From contig NZ_LMBV01000018.1 of NCBI RefSeq assembly GCF_001439925.1, forward strand, positions 16,872 through 80,871: a DNA stretch of 64,000 nt, written 5' to 3'. Below are positions 8,207 through 16,860 of the stretch, in pieces. This DNA is from Peribacillus muralis (GTDB lineage: Bacteria; Bacillota; Bacilli; Bacillales; DSM-1321). The notes beneath the pieces are model-generated. The model was not told where the DNA came from. It made no database searches and saw only the letters and a program-made list of their open reading frames with translations. How positions within the stretch are numbered: position 1 is the stretch's first letter; the number at the start of each line of letters is the position of its first letter. The translations under genes and the position numbers were made by a program.

Positions 8207-8512
8207 TCATTCGAATACAGGGCGCATGAAGCTTCTTTCATAGCTAATGATGCATTTAGTCTCCTCTGCATATTTATATGCTGCTTGGCATTCTGCATCC
8301 AAACCCATATTCACCCGGTATTCTTCATAGGCCGCCAGACTCGGGAAAGTGAATAAGGCATAAGCAATATTATTAGCACCCTCATGCGGAAGGAAATACT
8401 CTTGATGGGAGCCGCCTAGTTTATTCACTAAGCGAATCCACATCTTAGCGTACTCTTCGAACTCAGTTGCTTTGTAAGGGTCAATAACATATTTTAAATA
8501 GCATGTAACCAA
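8207..8512 (-). CDS. NIPSNAP family protein
   Basis: 101 residues from TTG at 8512, which has AAAGGAGG at proper spacing; a GTG two codons earlier is too close. The start (M)VTCYLKYVIDPYK and the later YALFTFPSLAAYEEYR match the NIPSNAP/EthD-like ferredoxin fold of small cytosolic proteins found beside oxidoreductases and monooxygenases. Biochemical role unknown. Monocistronic with its own terminator. Confidence 0.85.
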   Translation of the reverse strand: MVTCYLKYVIDPYKATEFEEYAKMWIRLVNKLGGSHQEYFLPHEGANNIAYALFTFPSLAAYEEYRVNMGLDAECQAAYKYAEETKCIISYERSFMRPVFE

Positions 8513-8561
8513 TGTCACTCCTCCTTTGCATATTTACTATCTATTTCCCCATCATGTCCGC

Positions 8562-9083
8562 TCATCCCTTTCTATTTAACAAATATCCTTCAATTTTTGG
8601 CTTGCTGTCCAAAATAACGATAACCTTATCAGGCTCATTGCTTTTAATTTCAGCAAATCTGTTTTTCATCTTTTTCTTGCGAGAATAGTAGGTAGTAATG
8701 ATGAATTTATGAAACGGCCAGTCCAGTTTTTCGTGGCAACCTTCACCGATATCAGGTCTTGTTTTTCCCCTAAAGGAAAGGTACCGCTTTACAACACGAT
8801 ACAGGCATACGCGAAGGGGAAGTTCTAAATAAATGATCGTCTCGGCATGATTCAAGCGTAAATCAATGGAATTACCATAATTGCCTTCCATTATCCACTT
8901 ATCTTGAGTCAGCACTTGCTTCTGAGCAGCTAAAAAGGCCTCAAACGGAGCCTCCACCCAGTCAGATCTCCAATAAAATCTATCCAAATGATGAACATCA
9001 ATATCCAAAATATCGCCAAGCCTTATTGCAAAAGTAGATTTACCGACACCCGCGGACACGCCAATTACCATAATCCGTCCCAT
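8562..9083 (-). CDS. P-loop kinase-like protein (FlaR/topology-modulation family)
   Basis: 173 residues. Walker A GVSAGVGKST at residues 8-17, then IDVHHLDRFYWRSDW and EGNYGNSIDLRLNHAE, typical of the adenylate-kinase-like proteins annotated as DNA topology modulation protein FlaR. A nucleotide-binding kinase fold is clear; the DNA topology role is a legacy name and the real substrate is unknown. GGGAGGTAGG ribosome site. Confidence 0.8.
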   Translation of the reverse strand: MGRIMVIGVSAGVGKSTFAIRLGDILDIDVHHLDRFYWRSDWVEAPFEAFLAAQKQVLTQDKWIMEGNYGNSIDLRLNHAETIIYLELPLRVCLYRVVKRYLSFRGKTRPDIGEGCHEKLDWPFHKFIITTYYSRKKKMKNRFAEIKSNEPDKVIVILDSKPKIEGYLLNRKG

Positions 9084-9137
9084 TTCCTACCTCCCTTTGA
9101 CTCTTAACGTTCATCGCACCCGTTAACATTAGAAAAG

Positions 9138-9163
9138 GCGATTCTCCTTAAATGGAGAATCGC
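9138..9163 (-). terminator. Terminator of the OYE gene
   Basis: 10-bp perfect stem gcgattctcc/ggagaatcgc, 6-nt loop; minus strand continues CTTTTCT. 46 bp after the stop codon of the gene at 9210. Confidence 0.8.
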
Positions 9164-9209
9164 AACTGAATGGTGATGATTACTGATACGGCCCTTATCG
9201 GCTTCTCTA

Positions 9210-10268
9210 TTAAATTAGTTGGCCTAAATGTTGCTTTGCTTCGTAATCAACAAGTGCTTCATCTTGCTTGATTTTTGTTAGGTAATCAGGATTGGCGATG
9301 AGCGGACGGCCTATTGCCGCAACATCAATGATGCCTTTTTCCAATGCTGCTTCTGCTGTTTCAGGGTCAAATCCGCCGACACCCACTATCACTCCATCCC
9401 AGTGTCTGCGTACCAATTCATGCAAAGTCGCTCCTCCGGCAATCGGTTTGGTGAATTCCATCGTGGACGGATGGATCATTTTGACGCCCGTTTCTTTAAA
9501 TGCTTCAACAAATGTTTCAATCGCTTGTTCTGGTTCTTCCCACATATATGTTGGTTGATCTATTTTAAAAGCCGAAAAACGGATGAGGGTCCGGTCCGCT
9601 CCTACCGCATCGATGACAGCACTTAGCACTTCCTTCAAGAATGTCAGGCGCTGTTTTAAATCACCGCCATACCGGTCCGTTCTTTTATTGGATGTGTCGG
9701 AATTAAACTGATCAATCAAGTAGCCGTGGGCACCATGAATTTCTACACCGTCAAAGCCAGCCTCGATTGCGTTTTTCGCCGCTTGTTTATATTGATCCAC
9801 CACTTGTGCAATATCTTGTTCAGTCATTTCTTCAGGCCTATCATAGGGCTTTCCAAATCGCGAAACCTTTCCTTCGGCAGCGATGGGAGATGGAGCCTGT
9901 GGAGGAAGCCCTCCAGCAATTTCGTGGTGGCTTGCTCGGCCGACATGCCAAATTTGCGCAATGATCGTTCCGCCTTCAGCATGTACAGATTCCGTCACCT
10001 TTTTCCATCCATTGATTTGCTCTTGTGTATACAGCCCAGGAACACCTGGATTTCCCTTCGCTCTTGGTGATATCACTATACCTTCTGTAATGATGAGCCC
10101 GATACCATCTTGGGCTCGCTTTCTGTAATATTGTACGATCGCGTCATTCACAACACCCGTTTCGTTATCGGCAAACGACCGTGTCATGGGAGCCATCGCT
10201 GTTCTTGTTCTTAAATTCCAAGCACCAATCGTTACAGGCTCAAAGATTTTAGTCAGTAATTGATTCAT
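9210..10268 (-). CDS. Old yellow enzyme family alkene reductase (NADH:flavin oxidoreductase)
   Basis: 352 residues, full TIM-barrel FMN enzyme. Landmarks: FEPVTIGAWNLRTRTAMAPM at the N-terminus (residues 9-28), QIWHVGRASH, HGAHGYLIDQF with the two substrate-binding histidines (about residue 180), RYGGDLKQRLTF and the phosphate-binding VGVGGFDPETAEAAL with IGRPLIANPD. Such enzymes reduce activated C=C bonds and nitro compounds using NAD(P)H, often in electrophile detoxification. Single gene, strong AGGAGG site, followed by a terminator. Confidence 0.92.
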   Translation of the reverse strand: MNQLLTKIFEPVTIGAWNLRTRTAMAPMTRSFADNETGVVNDAIVQYYRKRAQDGIGLIITEGIVISPRAKGNPGVPGLYTQEQINGWKKVTESVHAEGGTIIAQIWHVGRASHHEIAGGLPPQAPSPIAAEGKVSRFGKPYDRPEEMTEQDIAQVVDQYKQAAKNAIEAGFDGVEIHGAHGYLIDQFNSDTSNKRTDRYGGDLKQRLTFLKEVLSAVIDAVGADRTLIRFSAFKIDQPTYMWEEPEQAIETFVEAFKETGVKMIHPSTMEFTKPIAGGATLHELVRRHWDGVIVGVGGFDPETAEAALEKGIIDVAAIGRPLIANPDYLTKIKQDEALVDYEAKQHLGQLI

Positions 10269-10509
10269 TTGAATTCCTCCTGTTAAGCGCTTTGTTTTTT
10301 GATAGAAGCTAATTGTAAGTACCTGTCACTGTGTAAGATTATCCGAAAAATGAACAATATTCAAACAATTCACTCCGGTCCGAGTCCCATTTGATAAAAT
10401 ATGGGAGTAAAGACCAATAAAATTTAATTTTTTAGAGCATGGCAAGAAGGTATTAGACATTGTTTATATCACCCAAATCAAATTTGAAAATTCATAAGGA
10501 GGGTATTAC

Positions 10510-11352
10510 ATGTGGAAGCGTCAAATGATTGTAACGGCACGAGGTGAGTTCGAGGTTTTTGTTCAAGGTCTTGGTGAACCAGTTTGCATCACTCATTTAT
10601 ATAGCGAATTCAATGAACTTGGCTATTATTTTGCTGATACATTTGTAAATGATTTCAAAGTGTATCTTGTGAATTTAAAGGGTTCAGGACGCTCTTCCAA
10701 ACCAGTGGTAGGCGCAGAAATGAGCATGAAAGAATCAGTTGTTGACTTAGAAGCCATTAGGGAAGAATTAGGATTGGAGCAATGGGGATTTGCCGGGCAT
10801 TCTACTGGCGGCATGCTCGGTTTGGTCTATGCAACCTGCTTTCCTGATTCCCTCTCAAAGGTAATGGTCGGAGGGGCAACCGCTACAAACAAATATATGG
10901 AGCATGAAGGAAGCATGTACAGTCCAAGCAGTCCTCTTAATAAAAAGTGGAAAGAAATATTCACTATTTTGGAATCTTCCGATCAAACAACTGCGATAAA
11001 AAGATCTGCCAATCGAGAATGGACGGATATGTCCCTATACGATAAACGAAAACGAGACGGATATTTTCAAAAACCTTCTAGCGGCAGAGTCGTTCAAAGG
11101 AGGTTAGATTACTTTTCCTTTTATGACTTACCTAATTTTGATATACGAGACGAACTAACTAGGGTTAGAATTCCTGCTATCGTTTATTGTGGACGCTATG
11201 ATGCACAATGCCCTTTGATTTTCTCTGAAGACATTGACGTTCGATTGAAGAATTCGAAGCTTTATATTTTTGAAGAAAGTAACCACTTTCCTTACCTCGA
11301 AGAAAAAGAAGGTTTTATGACTATGGTTTCTGATTTTAGGATGATGAATTGA
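10510..11352 (+). CDS. Alpha/beta hydrolase
   Basis: 280 residues, AAGGAGGG ribosome site. Nucleophile elbow GFAGHSTGGMLGL (Ser at about residue 97), acid candidate in IVYCGRYDAQCPL (about 235) and histidine in EESNHFPYLEE (about 261), a complete catalytic triad. Oxyanion-region HLYSEFNELGYYFAD is unlike the usual HGGPG of prolyl iminopeptidases. Cytosolic serine hydrolase of the proline-iminopeptidase/haloperoxidase-like group; substrate unknown. It faces away from the OYE gene and stands alone. Confidence 0.85.
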   Translation: MWKRQMIVTARGEFEVFVQGLGEPVCITHLYSEFNELGYYFADTFVNDFKVYLVNLKGSGRSSKPVVGAEMSMKESVVDLEAIREELGLEQWGFAGHSTGGMLGLVYATCFPDSLSKVMVGGATATNKYMEHEGSMYSPSSPLNKKWKEIFTILESSDQTTAIKRSANREWTDMSLYDKRKRDGYFQKPSSGRVVQRRLDYFSFYDLPNFDIRDELTRVRIPAIVYCGRYDAQCPLIFSEDIDVRLKNSKLYIFEESNHFPYLEEKEGFMTMVSDFRMMN

Positions 11353-11369
11353 ATTCAGTCCCTAAAAAA

Positions 11370-11398
11370 GATGCCGCCTGTAAAATACAGACAGCATC
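11370..11398. terminator. Terminator between converging hydrolase and DHA2 pump genes
   Basis: Interrupted stem gatgc-ctgta/tacag-gcatc with AAAA loop. T-run is on the minus strand side (plus aaaaaag), so it mainly ends the pump operon; the plus side has only ctccttt. Confidence 0.7.
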
Positions 11399-11470
11399 TC
11401 CTTTGGGTTGAATAGCTCTTAAGAAAATGTCCTTTATAAAGGGGATATTCTCTTGCTGACCTTTTTGTTT

Positions 11471-12901
11471 TTATTCTTCGCGTGCCGTTTTAATAAAGAA
11501 TGAAAGTATCAAACCGGCAATGGCAATGACAAGACCGAAAATGAAGGCATCCTGAACTCCCGCCGTCAAAGAACCGCTTATGGCTGAAGGATCGAAAGGA
11601 TTTTCTGCACTTTCCATATAGTTTTTTTGGGATGCTGACATGATGGTAATGGCAACCGTCGTTCCGATTGCACCCGATACTTGCTGCAATGTATTCATGA
11701 GTGCCGTGCCATCAGGATATAGATTTTTCGGCAGTTGATTCAGCCCGTTAGTCTGGGCAGGCATCATGACCATCGAAACACCAATCATCAGGAAGGTATG
11801 CATGGCGATCACCATGATGATCGACGTTTCAGTCGTTACGTTCGTCAACGTCCATAACATGGCTATCATGATAATGAAGCCTGGAATCACTAAGCCTCTC
11901 GGGCCGAACTTATCAAAAATGCGACCTGTTATCGGAGACATGATACCATTAAGCACACCGCCCGGTAAAAGTACAAGTCCGGCGGAAAATGCTGCTAAGG
12001 TCAGTCCCGTTTGCAGGTAAAGCGGTAAAAGGATCATTGAAGACATGATGATCATGAACGTAATGAATACGGTCAATAGCCCTAATGTGAACATGGGATA
12101 TTTAAACACGCGCAAGTCGATCATCGGTTTATCCATATTGAATTGTCTTACGGCAAACAGGAATAAAGCTATAACACCTACAATGAGCGAGGAAAGAACG
12201 ATTACATCGCTCCAGCCTTGATCACCTACAATACTAAAACCATAAACGATTCCCCCAAAACCGATTGTCGACAAGATTATGGAAGCTACATCGATTTTTG
12301 GCTTGGTGATGGACGAAACGTTTTGCATATACTTGAGACCAAAAAGCAATGCTATTACAAAAAACGGTAAAGATACCCAGAATATATAGTTCCATTTCAA
12401 ATTTTCGATGATCAAGCCTGAAACGGTGGGGCCGATTGCAGGTGCAAACATAATCACTAGCCCCATCAAGCCCATCGTCGCTCCCCGTTTATGAATCGGG
12501 AAAATCACCAAAATCGTATTGAACATGAGCGGCAATAAAAGACCGGTTCCGATTGCCTGAATGACACGTGCGAGCATCAAGATGCCGAAACCAGGTGCCA
12601 TCGCTGCAATGAGCGTCCCGATGATGGAAAACACCATGGCTGCAATGAATAGCTGGCGTGTACTGAACCATTGAATCAAGAGCCCGGAAACGGGAACTAA
12701 TATTCCCAAAGTCAATAAGTAACCCGTTGTCAGCCATTGCACAGTGGAAGGGCTGATGGTGAACTCCTGTATTAAGTCCCCTAGCGCCATATTTAAAGCG
12801 GTCTCACTGAATAAACCGATGAATCCTGCCATTAAAAACGATATTAAAATAGGTGTCGTCCTTATCGCCGGACTCTGCTGCTGTGTTGCATCTGTAGACA
12901 T
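11471..12901 (-). CDS. DHA2 family MFS multidrug efflux transporter (LmrB-like)
   Basis: 476 residues, about 14 hydrophobic segments. DHA2 marks: ALNMALGDLIQEF after helix 1, WLTTGYLLTLGILVPVSGLL, antiporter motif region FAPAIGPTVSGLII and repeated small-residue loops. Proton-driven drug export through the cytoplasmic membrane is the family role. It is the second gene of an operon with a LmrA/YxaF-type TetR repressor 48 bp upstream, the same order as lmrAB in B. subtilis, so lincosamide-type export is possible but not shown. A paralogue lies at 55749. Confidence 0.88.
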   Translation of the reverse strand: MSTDATQQQSPAIRTTPILISFLMAGFIGLFSETALNMALGDLIQEFTISPSTVQWLTTGYLLTLGILVPVSGLLIQWFSTRQLFIAAMVFSIIGTLIAAMAPGFGILMLARVIQAIGTGLLLPLMFNTILVIFPIHKRGATMGLMGLVIMFAPAIGPTVSGLIIENLKWNYIFWVSLPFFVIALLFGLKYMQNVSSITKPKIDVASIILSTIGFGGIVYGFSIVGDQGWSDVIVLSSLIVGVIALFLFAVRQFNMDKPMIDLRVFKYPMFTLGLLTVFITFMIIMSSMILLPLYLQTGLTLAAFSAGLVLLPGGVLNGIMSPITGRIFDKFGPRGLVIPGFIIMIAMLWTLTNVTTETSIIMVIAMHTFLMIGVSMVMMPAQTNGLNQLPKNLYPDGTALMNTLQQVSGAIGTTVAITIMSASQKNYMESAENPFDPSAISGSLTAGVQDAFIFGLVIAIAGLILSFFIKTAREE

Positions 12902-12949
12902 AAAATGAATTCCTCCAATTACTTAAGCTAAATATTTTTTTCGTATGAC

Positions 12950-13519
12950 TTATTTAGTTGCCAACAATAAGGGGATTTGTTCGGCTATCGCTTTTAGCGG
13001 CTCCCCATTTTTCGCCGTTAAAGATAGAAGGATGCCGCCTTCAATCAAGGCATTAATGACGATACTCAATTCCTTTGATCGTTTCTCGCTGTAATTCGCC
13101 TCGAGTAACTTCTGCACATAAATGGCTTGCCAATCTTCCATCGCCTCTTGACAGGCTGTTCTTATCGGCTCGCTTGTCGTAAATGTTTCCGCCGCTATCG
13201 TCCCGATCGGCAGTCCCAATAGATTTTTTTCGCCAAAAATTCCCGATATATGAAGAATATGAGCCTGGATCGCTTGAATTGGGTCTTCAAACTCCCCAAA
13301 CCCCCGTTCAATTTCATCTATGACAATTTCCTTCGTATGATTGACCGCTTCAATCGCCAATTGCTCCTTGCCCTTCGGAAAATAATGATAAAGGGAACCT
13401 TTAGGGACCCCACTTTCCTCAATGATGTCCTTAAGCCCTACACCATAATAGCCGCGTATTCGAAAAAGTCGTGAAGCAACCTCAATAAGAATGTCTTTTG
13501 AGTTTTTTTTGCCTGCCAT
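12950..13519 (-). CDS. TetR family repressor, LmrA/YxaF type
   Basis: 189 residues. TetR helix-turn-helix at residues 8-54, with GVGLKDIIEESGVPKGSLYHYFPKGKEQLA; the PKGSLYHYFP core and the C-terminal VINALIEGGILLSLTAKN resemble B. subtilis LmrA and YxaF closely. It should bind the operator downstream of its own -10 (13541-13560) and repress itself and the pump. Start chosen by AAGGAGTG, 8 bp before ATG. Confidence 0.88.
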   Translation of the reverse strand: MAGKKNSKDILIEVASRLFRIRGYYGVGLKDIIEESGVPKGSLYHYFPKGKEQLAIEAVNHTKEIVIDEIERGFGEFEDPIQAIQAHILHISGIFGEKNLLGLPIGTIAAETFTTSEPIRTACQEAMEDWQAIYVQKLLEANYSEKRSKELSIVINALIEGGILLSLTAKNGEPLKAIAEQIPLLLATK

Positions 13520-13540
13520 AGCTGGATCACTCCTTAAAAA

Positions 13541-13590
13541 TTATAACAACCAGTCTATATAACTATAATGATATAGCTTCGTTTTGTCAA
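13541..13590 (-). promoter_or_regulatory. tetR-pump promoter with LmrA-like operator
   Basis: Minus strand -35 TTGACA (13585-13590), 17-bp spacer, -10 TATAGT (13562-13567). Directly after it ATATAGACTGGTTGTTATAA (13541-13560) is close to the LmrA/YxaF box of B. subtilis as I recall it (ATAGACCAGTCACTATA). Overlap with the start site predicts tight autorepression. Confidence 0.75.
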
Positions 13591-13626
13591 AGCTGAACAT
13601 TTGAGAAATCCAAGATTGGCAACAAC

Positions 13627-13658
13627 AAAAAGAACACCTTCTAATGGTGTCCTCTTTT
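13627..13658 (-). terminator. Terminator downstream of the small toxin gene
   Basis: Minus strand stem AGAGGACACC/GGTGTTCTTT with 7-nt loop and a TTTTTGTT tail, about 60 bp after the toxin stop codon. Confidence 0.75.
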
Positions 13659-13715
13659 GGGTTATATGAGTGAATGGTGGGAATCGTAACCTTAATACGG
13701 GACTTTTTCAATACT

Positions 13716-13808
13716 TCAAGGATTTTTATCATGATTTTTGAAATCAAGAATAGCAATTACAAACATGCCAAAGCTTAGCATCAGGGAAATAACTTCGAAA
13801 GTACCCAT
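13716..13808 (-). CDS. BsrE/TxpA-like small membrane toxin (type I toxin, Hol_Tox family)
   Basis: 30 residues: M-G-T-F-E-V-I-S-L-M-L-S-F-G-M-F-V-I-A-I-L then the charged tail DFKNHDKNP. Polar start containing TFE, a single hydrophobic helix of about 16 residues and a basic/acidic tail are the pattern of BsrE, YonT/TxpA and the 'putative holin-like toxin' family (for example BsrE begins MSTFQALMLML). AAGGAGG lies 10 bp upstream; an in-frame TGA directly precedes the ATG. A possible promoter (-10 TATAGT at 13885-13890) gives a 75-nt leader and the terminator at 13627 ends the message. Such toxins insert in the membrane and are silenced by an overlapping antisense RNA; I could not identify that RNA here. 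Confidence 0.7.
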   Translation of the reverse strand: MGTFEVISLMLSFGMFVIAILDFKNHDKNP

Positions 13809-13839
13809 TCATACATCGCCTCCTTACATCAAGCTTTTC

Positions 13840-14133
13840 CTGATTGGAGATTGTCCTATACAGAAAAAACTTGAGGAAGTGGCCACTATACAAAAGTTTA
13901 CAATAATGCTGTAAAAAAAGGGGAGGAACTACAATCGCTTCCGGCCTCGCCTTATGGATATCCGAATGCATGACGAAGGCAGCGATATTCACTGAATGTT
14001 CCCCCTCCACAATATCTTATGATTTACCAATTTAAGACTTGAAACGGAAATTTGACTAAAGTGCATCCCGAACGGATTGATCAAAAATGGTTTGTATATT
14101 TCGGGTCTCGTACCGTGAAGCCCCGCTATCCGT
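13840..14133. other. Region between toxin gene and symporter operon
   Basis: No convincing gene. Two overlapping minus-strand open frames (13744-14010, 13989-14186) have no recognisable domain. GGAGGGGG before a GTG near 13995 could start a frame reading MNIAAFVMHSDI, which I do not recognise; it may be remnant coding DNA. The toxin promoter probably lies near 13885-13915. Confidence 0.35.
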
Positions 14134-14217
14134 TCATTGAAGCCAAACTTTGAATCCGTTCTTTCCAGTGACGGCGCTCTTATCAAGTGGGGATTGCAGA
14201 GGAATTGTCTTTTTCAT
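14134..14217 (-). CDS. 27-residue ORF at the end of the symporter operon
   Basis: Reads M-K-K-T-I-P-L-Q-S-P-L-D-K-S-A-V-T-G then KNGFKVWLQ. AGGGGAG is 7 bp before its ATG and the gap from the symporter stop codon is 26 bp, so translation is plausible. No family recognised. Could equally be the surviving start of a longer gene that was frameshifted, since open frames continue beyond it. Confidence 0.35.
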   Translation of the reverse strand: MKKTIPLQSPLDKSAVTGKNGFKVWLQ

Positions 14218-14243
14218 TTTTCGTCTCCCCTCTAAATAGTCCA

Positions 14244-15677
14244 TCAATTGGCAATATCTACGCCTTTGCCTTTTATATCTTTAGTTGCATCACCTTTAGT
14301 TAAGATTTCGTTTTGAGGACTTAGCAAAGTAAGGGCAGTGATGACGACAAAGCTTGTAGCAAGTCCATATAAAATCGGACCAGTCGAGGAAGGACCTTTT
14401 ATGACCAATCCGACGATGATAACGATCATGCTCGCCAGAATGGAGTAGAATGCAGCTTTAGCCGTGACCCTCTTCCAAAAGAAGCCAAGAATGATCGGAA
14501 AGAATACGGCGCCCGATAAGATTGCGTAGGCTACATCCAATGCTACTAAAATATCTTGAATCCAGATTGAAACGATGATGGTCATCACACCAATCGTCAA
14601 AGTCGTGATTCGTGATGTTTTTACAAATTGACGTTCGCTCATTCCTGGACCGATATATTTTTTTATGAGGTCATTGACGACTAAAGTGGATGAAGCGAGC
14701 AATGTTCCTGATGCAGTGGACATCAGGGCAGAGACCACACTCGCAATGACAACTCCCAATAGCCCGACAGGCAATGTTTCCATCGCGATACTTGTAAACG
14801 CATTTTGCGGATCGCCTAAATCAGGAAGGATAATAAAAGCGCACATTCCAATGATACTGATTGCTATTGCATAAAAAACGCTGTATATTCCAGCTCCAAT
14901 CGTTCCACTGCGGGAGATGGCTTTGGTTCGTGCCGTAAAAAGGCGCTGCCAAATATCTTGTGCCACAACTACCCCTAATGTAAATAATAAAAAATATTGA
15001 AAGATCGTGCCTCCGCCGATGTTGCCTAATTCGAAATGTGATGCCGGGAGATTCTCTTGAAGCGAGCTCCACCCTCCTGCCTTGAAAATGCTCATTGGAA
15101 GCATGATAAGGAAGATACCGATTGTCATGATGACGAATTGGATTACATCCGTCATGGTAACTGACCACATTCCGCCTAATATTGTATAAAATAAAACGAT
15201 TCCGCCCCCGACTATCATGGAAACCGTTAAGTTCCAGCCAGCCAAAATATGTAATATTGTCCCCATTCCGATCACTTGCGTTACAGTCAGCATGAAGGTA
15301 TAGATGACCGAGACCAAGGCACTGATCAGACGTGTTTGGGAATTGTACCGCTTCTCAAGCATTTCACTGATCGTCAGCACTTTTAAATCAAAAATCTTAT
15401 TTGTTAAAAATAGGCCGATAGCAATAATGCCCAGCCCGATCATCACGACGAGCCAAATACCTGATATACCAAACTGATAACCTAACTTTGCCGTACCTAA
15501 AGTGGAAGCTCCACCTAATATCACCGCCGCTAAACACGATAAATACATGAAATGACCAAGATTACGCCCTGCTACAATGAAATCATCCGCCGTTTTTGCC
15601 CGTTTCGATCCGATTACCCCTACAATGATTAAAACAGAAAAATATAGAATCATGATTGATATATCCAAAATTTGCAT
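14244..15677 (-). CDS. Sodium:solute symporter family (SSS) transporter
   Basis: 477 residues from the ATG at 15677 (AAAGGAG, 8 bp upstream; a GTG two codons earlier is too close). About 13 membrane helices. SSS landmarks: FIVAGRNLGHFMYLSCLAA, LGGASTLGTAKLGYQFGISG (Na+ site region), YTILGGMWSVTMTDVIQFVIM and SALMSTASGTLLASSTLVVND. It imports a small organic solute with Na+. The gene lies 70 bp after the ureohydrolase gene under the same -24/-12 promoter, so the likely cargo is the guanidino compound that enzyme hydrolyses. Confidence 0.88.
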   Translation of the reverse strand: MQILDISIMILYFSVLIIVGVIGSKRAKTADDFIVAGRNLGHFMYLSCLAAVILGGASTLGTAKLGYQFGISGIWLVVMIGLGIIAIGLFLTNKIFDLKVLTISEMLEKRYNSQTRLISALVSVIYTFMLTVTQVIGMGTILHILAGWNLTVSMIVGGGIVLFYTILGGMWSVTMTDVIQFVIMTIGIFLIMLPMSIFKAGGWSSLQENLPASHFELGNIGGGTIFQYFLLFTLGVVVAQDIWQRLFTARTKAISRSGTIGAGIYSVFYAIAISIIGMCAFIILPDLGDPQNAFTSIAMETLPVGLLGVVIASVVSALMSTASGTLLASSTLVVNDLIKKYIGPGMSERQFVKTSRITTLTIGVMTIIVSIWIQDILVALDVAYAILSGAVFFPIILGFFWKRVTAKAAFYSILASMIVIIVGLVIKGPSSTGPILYGLATSFVVITALTLLSPQNEILTKGDATKDIKGKGVDIAN

Positions 15678-15747
15678 GTACACATCTCCTTTAGGGGTTT
15701 GTTTTTTAGCGCTTCCGTTTAAAATGGGTTTTCATCGATTCCTCCCA

Positions 15748-16746
15748 TTAGTTGTTAAGATGTTTTTCCAAATCTTGCACCTTCTCCAATTTATCCTGCT
15801 TACCTTTTTTCGCAAGTGCGATAAGTGTAATGAATTCATAGACAATGTTGGCGGCTGCGGCTGCGGTGAGTTGTCCATGATCGTACGCCGGTAAAACCTC
15901 GACAAGATCGAAGCCTACGAAATCAATATCCGTCAAGCCCCTGATGAACGCTAATGCATCATCAATGCTCGCCCCTGAAACCTCAGGCGTCCCTGTTCCT
16001 GGTGCATATACCGGATCTAAAAAATCAATATCAAATGATAAAAAGACCGGACCGTCCGCTACCCGCTCATGGATGACCTCCAGCATCTTTTCGACGCCGA
16101 TCTTTTTATAGTCATTCGTTGTATAAACACCCAAGCCCAAGTCCCGGGCATCCTGCAAATCCTCCGGTCCATACAGACCACCCCTCATGCCAATTTGAAG
16201 AGATCGCGATACATCGATGAGACCCTCTTCTATCGCGCGGCGAAAAACGGTTCCGTGGTTATACTTTTGATCGAAATAACTATCCCACGTATCGGAGTGG
16301 GCATCGAATTGCAGCAGGGCAACCGGTCCATGTTTTTTTACGATTGCACGCAGCTCCCCTAACGTAATGGAATGGTCGCCTCCCAATGAAATCGGAATGA
16401 TCCCTTTTTCAATAACTGGTGTAAGCTCAGTTTCGATCTTATTATAAGTTTCAGATATATAGCCAGGAACAACCGGAATATCCCCATAATCAACTCCAGA
16501 TATATAATCAAAAATATTAATATCTTGTTCTGGATTATATGGTCGTAATAGAATGGAAAAATCCCGAATCGCTCCTGGTCCGAATCTTGACCCCGTCCTA
16601 AATGATTGCCCGGAATCAAAAGGAATTCCCGTAATGACAAAATCCATATGTTCATCAACCTGTTCAACGAATGGGAGCCGCATAAACGTCCTCACTCCAC
16701 AAAAACGGGGTGAATTGAATGAGTCTTTCGGTTGATATTTCATCAT
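15748..16746 (-). CDS. Agmatinase/arginase-superfamily ureohydrolase
   Basis: 332 residues. All Mn2+-ligand motifs are present: SLGGDHSITLG (about residue 121), LLQFDAHSDTWDSYF (about 144) and FLSFDIDFLDPVYAPGTGTPE (about 232). N-terminal GIPFDSGQSFRTGSRFGPGAIRD is agmatinase-like. The enzyme hydrolyses a guanidino group to urea plus an amine; agmatine, guanidinobutyrate, guanidinopropionate or guanidine itself are possible. No spe genes are adjacent, and control by a sigma-54 activator argues for catabolism rather than polyamine synthesis. AGGAGG 7 bp before ATGATG. Confidence 0.88.
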   Translation of the reverse strand: MMKYQPKDSFNSPRFCGVRTFMRLPFVEQVDEHMDFVITGIPFDSGQSFRTGSRFGPGAIRDFSILLRPYNPEQDINIFDYISGVDYGDIPVVPGYISETYNKIETELTPVIEKGIIPISLGGDHSITLGELRAIVKKHGPVALLQFDAHSDTWDSYFDQKYNHGTVFRRAIEEGLIDVSRSLQIGMRGGLYGPEDLQDARDLGLGVYTTNDYKKIGVEKMLEVIHERVADGPVFLSFDIDFLDPVYAPGTGTPEVSGASIDDALAFIRGLTDIDFVGFDLVEVLPAYDHGQLTAAAAANIVYEFITLIALAKKGKQDKLEKVQDLEKHLNN

Positions 16747-16795
16747 GTAACATCCTCCTAAGTTTCTACTATTATTTTCATCTTACCTTTACATA

Positions 16796-16811
16796 AGCAA
16801 GAATCGCGCCA
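16796..16811 (-). promoter_or_regulatory. Sigma-54 (SigL) -24/-12 promoter
   Basis: Minus strand TGGCGC-GATTC-TTGCT: against the TGGCAC-N5-TTGCW consensus only one base of the -24 element differs and GG/GC spacing is exact. It is about 50 bp from the ureohydrolase start codon and drives that gene and the symporter. Confidence 0.9.
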
Positions 16812-16860
16812 ACTAGTCAGCAGCCATTTATGGCGGTTTTTCGGTTTTCTTTCCTATTGA

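Noticed and set aside
10270..10300. gttaagcgctttg upstream of the OYE gene as a cre site
   Set aside because: Core AAGCGCTT present but only about 10 of 15 consensus positions match; too weak to call.
13744..14186. Two overlapping minus-strand frames of 88 and 65 codons
   Set aside because: No recognisable domain, poor start context; one overlaps the better supported small toxin ORF.
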